Shown here in pieces: positions 59,646 through 64,000 of a stretch of DNA of 64,000 nt; position 1 is the first letter of the stretch; each line of letters starts with the position of its first letter. Below the pieces are notes generated by a model, which was given only the letters and a program-made list of their open reading frames with translations, was not told the DNA's origin and searched no databases. The translations under genes and the position numbers were made by a program. Source of the stretch: Eucalyptus grandis (lineage: Eukaryota > Streptophyta > Magnoliopsida > Myrtales > Myrtaceae); contig NC_052613.1 in NCBI RefSeq assembly GCF_016545825.1, positions 47,846,112 to 47,910,111 of the forward strand. The letters run 5' to 3'.

Positions 59646-60459
59646 CTAAGGCTTGCACCATGAGGATAAGCTAGAAGTGGCAAGCACTACATCTATAGGA
59701 GTGGAGACTAGTGAAGTAGCATGTTGTGTCTTTAAAGTCGCAAGTCGAGTTTCCTCAGTTAATGGTTCCGAGACAACTGTCTCAAAATGAGGTAAAGGAT
59801 CCCAATGCAAAAGTGAGGCTCGCAAGGATTCATACCCATCATTGATAGCCATAAAAAATTGCATAACCCGTATACGGTCACAATATTCAACAAACTTACG
59901 AGCATTAGTAGTTGAATCCCATGTTGGTTCAAATAAAACTAGCTGATCCCATATAGCATGCATGGAAGAAAGAAAGTCATTAATAGACTAACTTGTCTTC
60001 TGATGCATGCGATGTAAGTTCCTTAATAGTTGATATTGATAAGCAATCTCTAATGTGAAATAACGACTTAGCAGGAAGATCCACCGCTTCCTTTGTAGTA
60101 TTTAGGCGATTGAACTGAAGTTTGATAGATGGAATCGAAGTGTTTCGAAACCATGTGAATATCTAACGATTCTTGCTCTCCAACTCCTCCAAACATTCGG
60201 CAAATGTATCATCATTCTCTTTAACGACTTGAATAGGCTCAAGAATATTTCTAATAACATAATGCCAAAGCTTACATCTTGTTAGAAAACTTGATATTTC
60301 TTGAGCCCATAAAATATAGTTTGATCCATTTGTCCATGATATGCAAGATATTAGTAAACTCAGCAGATTCTGTAATGAATTTGAAGAAAACCAATACTTG
60401 CAGAGTTGATATGGAGAAAATAAAGTAGAAAATAGATTGAGAATGTTGAAAAGCCTCAA
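59646..60459 (-). pseudogene. Copia gag (UBN2-type), frameshifted
   Basis: Minus strand. NGSNYILWAQEISSFLTRCK (~60270-60340) matches the start of copia gag domains (LxGxNYxxWxxxM). The frame is then broken (~59965-60165), and DQLVLFEPTW...YCDRIRVMQFFMAINDGYES...LLHWDPLPHF continues to ~59750. The CCHC zinc knuckle expected downstream was not found. Gag packages the element RNA in virus-like particles. Confidence 0.82.
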
Positions 60460-60481
60460 GAATTGGTTGGAATTGGGCCAA

Positions 60482-60549
60482 ACCGATCATAAAACCCCAA
60501 GAACCGATCATAAAACCCCAAGAACCGATCATAAAACCCCAAGAACCGA
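60482..60549. repeat. 21-bp tandem repeat, three copies, in copia leader/gag start
   Basis: ACCGATCATAAAACCCCAAG(A) at 60482, 60503 and 60524. The period of seven codons gives GFMIGSW repeats on the minus strand. Diverged relatives (GAACxxGTxGGAAT...) continue to ~60760. Confidence 0.92.
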
Positions 60550-61029
60550 TCAAAATTAGGCCGGACCGATCGGAATTGGGCCAAACCGGTAGGAAAACAG
60601 TGAGAACTAGTAGGAATCTAGTCGAACTAGTTGGAAAACACTAAGAACTAGTTAGAATTGGGCTGAACTACTCATAAAACCTTGAGAACCAGTTGGAATC
60701 TTTCTGAATCAGTCGGAAAACCAAGCGGACCGGTCGGAATTAGGCCGAACCGCTCAGGTCAAAGTTGATTAGTGACGGTTAATGGCGGTCAACATGAAGG
60801 ATGACGTGGTGCTGACGTGTCAATGACGTGGAGGATGACGTCACTGCTCAACAGACGTGGCAGATCACGTGTGAGGCCAAGGCATGTGGATCTCACGCAC
60901 ATAAGGTATACGTGGCACATGAGGGCGTGTGGGGAACTTTCTAGCAACATTTGTTGTTGTTCTAGACTCATTGGAGAATGTAGAACTTGTTTATGGTGGT
61001 TTTTTTGCTGAAAGTTCCAAATATTGACT

Positions 61030-61134
61030 TTGAAATTTTCACTTATAGTCGACGGCATAAGTGGTTGAAATTTTCACTTACAGTCGACGGCATAAGTGGT
61101 TGAAATTTTCACTTACAGTCGACGGCATCAGTGG
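61030..61134. repeat. 35-bp tandem repeat, three copies, in copia 5' leader
   Basis: Units containing TTGAAATTTTCACTTA and GTCGACGGCATAAGTGG start at about 61030, 61065 and 61100, almost identical. They lie between the primer-binding site and gag in the element orientation. Confidence 0.95.
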
Positions 61135-61366
61135 ACTAGTTATGCAGCGGAGCGTGGTGGCAGGTGCGGCTTCTCTCTGAGTCAATTGGTGAAAATTTTT
61201 CACGATTTGACTCGTTTGAGACAGACAAATCTAATGATAGGGTCAGATTTTTCATACAAGCAACGAAACTTTCTAGGTAGTAATCAAGGATGATAGTTTG
61301 GTAATGGATACTAGTGCAGCTATGACAGTATTGCTATTACATGGTGACCCCTTCCTCAGATAAAAA

Positions 61367-61382
61367 TTTGGCTCTAATACCC
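61367..61382 (-). other. Copia primer-binding site
   Basis: Minus strand GGGTATTAGAGCCAAA, adjacent to the right LTR. It matches, with one change in the core (GGTATTAGAGC for GGTATCAGAGC), the complement of the initiator tRNA-Met 3' end used by most plant copia elements. Confidence 0.85.
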
Positions 61383-61562
61383 TAATAGAATTATAGTAAA
61401 ATAAAGTGGAAAAGGGAATTTCTCTATATGTCTGTGTGTATAATACAAAAAATACAAGAGCCTATTTATAGGTTGTTTCACACAACTATTTAAATTAATA
61501 AAATATTGAAATATCAAATAAAATTAATTAGAATCAATCATGACAGATAAATATCTCTAACA
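61383..61562 (-). repeat. Copia 5' LTR
   Basis: 180 bp; minus strand TGTTAGAGATATTTATCTGT...ATAATTCTATTA. Partner of 53100-53278. Confidence 0.92.
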
Positions 61563-61633
61563 TTCACATTCTGCTCAGTGAGATTATGTAGGAACACGAT
61601 TGTGTGAGAATCGAAAAGTTTATGCGCTTTTTA

Positions 61634-61893
61634 GGCTCCATTTATTTTGGGAAAATAAATGATTTGGAGAATATTTTCAAAAAAAAAATGTAATCGTTTA
61701 TATTGCTCAGCATAATCAGCCAATGAAATGCGTTTTCACATTGACGGAATTTTATGTCTAAACATTTTTATGAATGACAAAAATATTTTTTCATCCATTC
61801 ATTTTTATTTTTATTTTTTGGTAAGGGATCTATGTGATCATTTTTAAAAGAGAATATTTTAAAAATCATTTATTTTCCGTGAAACAAACGGAG
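61634..61893. mobile_element. hAT-like MITE in the 3' flank of ATL copy E
   Basis: The left end GGCTCCATTTATTTTGGGAA then AATAAATGATTT matches the inverted right end (CTCCGTTTGTTTCACGGAAA then ATAAATGATTTTT). Copy D at ~49018-49045 reads TATGCGCTTTTTAAGTATGA followed by GGCACCTGC, with no insert. Here the two halves are separated by 260 bp, so the insertion is well supported although the 8-bp duplication is not exact. Confidence 0.82.
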
Positions 61894-61899
61894 TATAAG

Positions 61900-62748
61900 G
61901 CACTTGCTTCTACCCTTGTACTTCAAAGTTGCAACTAGACAGTTGCAATGGTCATGTCCTAACAATGTCGACTTATATTTTTTGAATGCGTTTGTTCTGG
62001 ATTGTAGCTTTTGTGCCCGTCTTCATTAGATTTGCTTTTACTTATTTTCTTCATATAAATGTTCTTCTTATCTATTCACAATTAAGGTCAATTCGGTGTC
62101 ATTGATGCAAAAGTTCTTGTCAATTCGCGTGGTGATTGGTGCGTAGTCCTAGGTTTCTTCCGAATTGCAGTAGAAATAGCCGGACTTGGTAAATAATCCG
62201 AGAGCCAAAGATAACATTCGCACGGTTCTATTAGATTTGTTGTGCAAGTATATTTCTAACTTTTGTTTTGCTCCATTCGTTGCATTATTTTAGCTTCCCT
62301 TAGGGATTACAATGTAGAATAAACCCGCGTCAATATGCCTCTTCACAATATATATGTTTCACTTATCTTTTTTGTGAGGTCAAAAGTTTACTCCCGATTT
62401 TTTGAACTCCATAATTGTCGCCAATCCCTAAACTTTGGAAAGATAGAAATGTGGCGTAAACTCACGTCAATAAGTAAGAGATCGTCATTTTCTTCGGGGT
62501 GAATGTAATGGACACCATAAACGTCAGCTTGGTAAGACGCACCGCCACACATGCATTTAGATCATCCAATTAGAAGTAAGCGTTCATAACGTTAAGACGT
62601 TATTAAGCCTCGTGATGAAGTGTTGCCCCAAGTATTTCTTTTTCCTAATTTTTTCTTCGTAAAATTGATAGTTGGACGCTAATATTAGAAAATATATCTA
62701 CAAATAGGTACTTAGTACTTTTGTTCAAATTGTCTCTTCTCTTCATAG
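61900..62748. other. Upstream/intron-1 homologous flank of ATL copy F
   Basis: 62190-62660 resembles intron 1 of copies D and E (AAGATAACATTCGCACGGTTCT; GACGTTATTAAGCCTCGTGATGAAGTGTTGC in part). No ectodomain exon is visible before it. Confidence 0.5.
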
Positions 62749-63162
62749 CAAATCCAAAGGATCCAAAGGGTGCATCCGCCGATTGGTTGATGTTCGTGGG
62801 CGTCGGCATACCGTGTTTCATGTTCATCGCAAGCTTGTTGACTACATGAGCAGCAATTTCTGAGCTCGATGCTAGGCTGAACAAGGTCGAAATGATCCAT
62901 TGTCTCAGACTGTTCGAGCTCAAGCCCTTGTTGTTATCTCTGGTATGGACACTCCCACAGTGGAATTGTACCCGAAGACTCTGATTGGTGACTGCAGAGG
63001 ATCGATGTTTTGGGACAACACTTGATCGATATGCTTGTCTGAGTACGAATTGAAGGAGGTGCTGCGGACAATCCCGGAGTGCAGGCACAGCTTCCATGCC
63101 CATTGGATCAATCCATGGCTCAAGAAAAATGCTGGTTGTCCTTCGTGTTGGAATCATCGAGA
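62749..63162 (+). pseudogene. ATL20/21/22-like TM+RING exon relic, copy F
   Basis: After a TCTTCATAG acceptor the exon encodes DWLMFVGVGIPCFMFIASLL (membrane segment). A stop near 62844 and a frameshift follow, then ALVVISGMDTPTVELYPKTL and a RING remnant. A stop replaces the first Cys (NT*SICLSEY), HAHC is HAHW, and CPLC has become CPSC. The donor-like GA|GTATGT is kept. Zinc ligands are lost, so it is certainly non-functional as a RING. Confidence 0.85.
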
Positions 63163-63531
63163 GTATGTAACCATATCTTCTCTCGTATCTTCTTTATAAA
63201 ACTGTCTTGTTACAAATTGTGCAGGTGAACCATTGTATAACTTATTTGAGTCTGAATGATTGAAAGAATTTCTTTCGACTTAACTCTATGAAGAAGAGCC
63301 CCCCCGCCCGCCCGCCGCCGCCCCCCTCTTTCCCCCAACAAGGTAAAAAATGAAAAGAACTCCCTTACCTTCACTTACATCGATTTTCGAGTGTCTATAT
63401 TGTAGATGAACTCAAACAAAAATTTCAATATCTTCAACTCATGAAAAGCATTCATTTTTTTATCCTAAACACTTGTATCCCTTACATAACCTAATTGAAC
63501 TTGTAAATTCATTTTTGAAAACCAGGTTAGG
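63163..63531. other. Intergenic with C-rich tract
   Basis: 63300-63335 is C/G-only sequence (CCCGCCCGCC type), followed by AT-rich DNA. No gene seen. Confidence 0.5.
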
Positions 63532-64000
63532 GTGCGTTTGGGAAAACTTTTGGGGAAAGTCCTTGAGAAAATGTGAAGACCTTTGAGCTAAAGGAGTTTT
63601 TTGAAATGCAAATTATGTTTAATAAATTGTATTTGTGAAATTCCATTGTGAAGTATATTTGAGCAAAACAGCGTTTAGACAAATTAACTTTGCAAAAGAC
63701 TTTTGTCATTAAAAGGGAAAAAGAGAGAGAGAAGAATTGGCTAGTTATTGCCAGCGAGGGGCAAGCGGTCCGGCGAGGGGCAAGCGTCCAGCGAGGGTTG
63801 CCGTGTGGAGGACGCAGCTGCGAGGGTTGCCGCGATCGAAGTCGTTGCAACAAGATTGTCGCGACCAGATTGCGCGATCCCAATCGCGACCAGGTCGTCG
63901 CGACCAGATCGCGTGATCCCAATCGCTCGATTTTGGGTCACCGGAGGTTAAACAGCCCAGATCTGGGTCGCGACAACCTTCGGCAACCCATATCCAGACC
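63532..64000. mobile_element. Partial GC-core TIR element at window edge
   Basis: Begins GGGTGCGTTTGGGAAAACTT, like other plant TIR elements that start with GTGCGTTTGG. It proceeds through an AT-rich arm into a GC-rich core with repeated GCGAGGGTTGCCG and TCGCGACCAGATTGCG motifs. The right end is outside the window. Open frames 63741-63951 on both strands are compositional. Confidence 0.5.

Larger units (their letters stand above)
53100..61562 (-). mobile_element. Ty1-copia retrotransposon, near full length, degenerate
   Basis: Two LTRs of ~180 bp (53100-53278 and 61383-61562), both TGTTAGAG...TCTAT(C/T)A on the minus strand. A primer-binding site lies beside the right LTR and a purine tract beside the left LTR, so transcription would run right to left. 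The order gag, integrase, reverse transcriptase, RNase H is the copia order. It sits in the 3' flank of ATL copy E; the same flank in copy D (~48955-49000) is uninterrupted. Flanks read TTCGG and TTCAC, an imperfect 5-bp duplication. A gypsy-type LTR (56352-59250) is nested inside. Frameshifts and stops occur throughout. Confidence 0.92.

Noticed and set aside
63300..63335. C-rich tract as an i-motif/G4 regulatory element
   Set aside because: Possible in principle, but there is no gene context nearby and long C runs may be sequencing artefacts.

Overview
The window is plant nuclear DNA. It has AT-rich intergenic tracts, GT-AG introns, a coiled-coil NBS-LRR resistance-gene relic, RING-H2 (ATL-type) ubiquitin-ligase genes, and many plant transposons: MULEs, hAT-like and other MITEs, Ty1-copia, Ty3-gypsy, LINE and SINE. 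A woody dicot is likely. A Myrtaceae (Eucalyptus-like) source is only a guess from overall flavour. Almost every recognisable protein-coding region carries frameshifts or insertions, so this is a gene-poor, decaying accessory region. No bacterial features, CRISPR arrays or rRNA/tRNA genes were seen.

Layout. 1-2237 (minus): frameshifted CC-NBS-LRR pseudogene, cut by the window edge. 3522-10617: a complete 7.1 kb Mutator-like element with an exact 9-bp target duplication, a broken MULE transposase on the plus strand and an antisense GRF-type zinc-finger ORF at its far end. 12585-24157: a large tandem duplication. Unit A (12585-17260) holds a 1.45 kb foldback MULE. Unit B (17267-24157) keeps the empty target site and has about 3.8 kb extra, including a SINE. 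Each unit has its own ~110-bp minisatellite. 24.2-28.7 kb: mostly intergenic with MITEs and a possible orphan first exon. 28.78-30.26 kb (minus): LINE reverse-transcriptase relic. 30.5-38.2 kb: several TIR elements with GC-rich cores, a gag-protease fragment of a gypsy element, and the first ATL relic at 33.05-34.01 kb.

33-63 kb is a decayed tandem cluster of ATL20/21/22-like genes (GUB_WAK-type ectodomain, one membrane segment, RING-H2). There are two nearly full-length copies (45.2-48.9 and 50.5-53.1 kb) and at least four partial ones (33.0, 39.5, 43.3 and 62.7 kb). In the two larger copies the ectodomain exon is broken but the TM+RING exon is open with all eight zinc ligands. Copy D is interrupted by an 896-bp solo LTR with a 5-bp target duplication. 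The 3' flank of copy E received a Ty1-copia element (53100-61562, minus), itself split by a ~2.9 kb solo gypsy-type LTR (56352-59250), and a MITE (61634-61893). The two paralogous copies act as empty sites for each other's insertions, so the order of events can be read from sequence. The window ends inside another GC-core TIR element.

The strongest observations are those supported by internal comparison: paralogous empty sites, exact target duplications, and conserved exon phases and splice sites across ATL copies. No coordinated new biochemical system was found. The most unusual items are the MULE carrying an antisense GRF zinc-finger ORF, the family-wide ACGACGTCGT palindrome near MULE termini, and the uneven decay of the ATL cluster.
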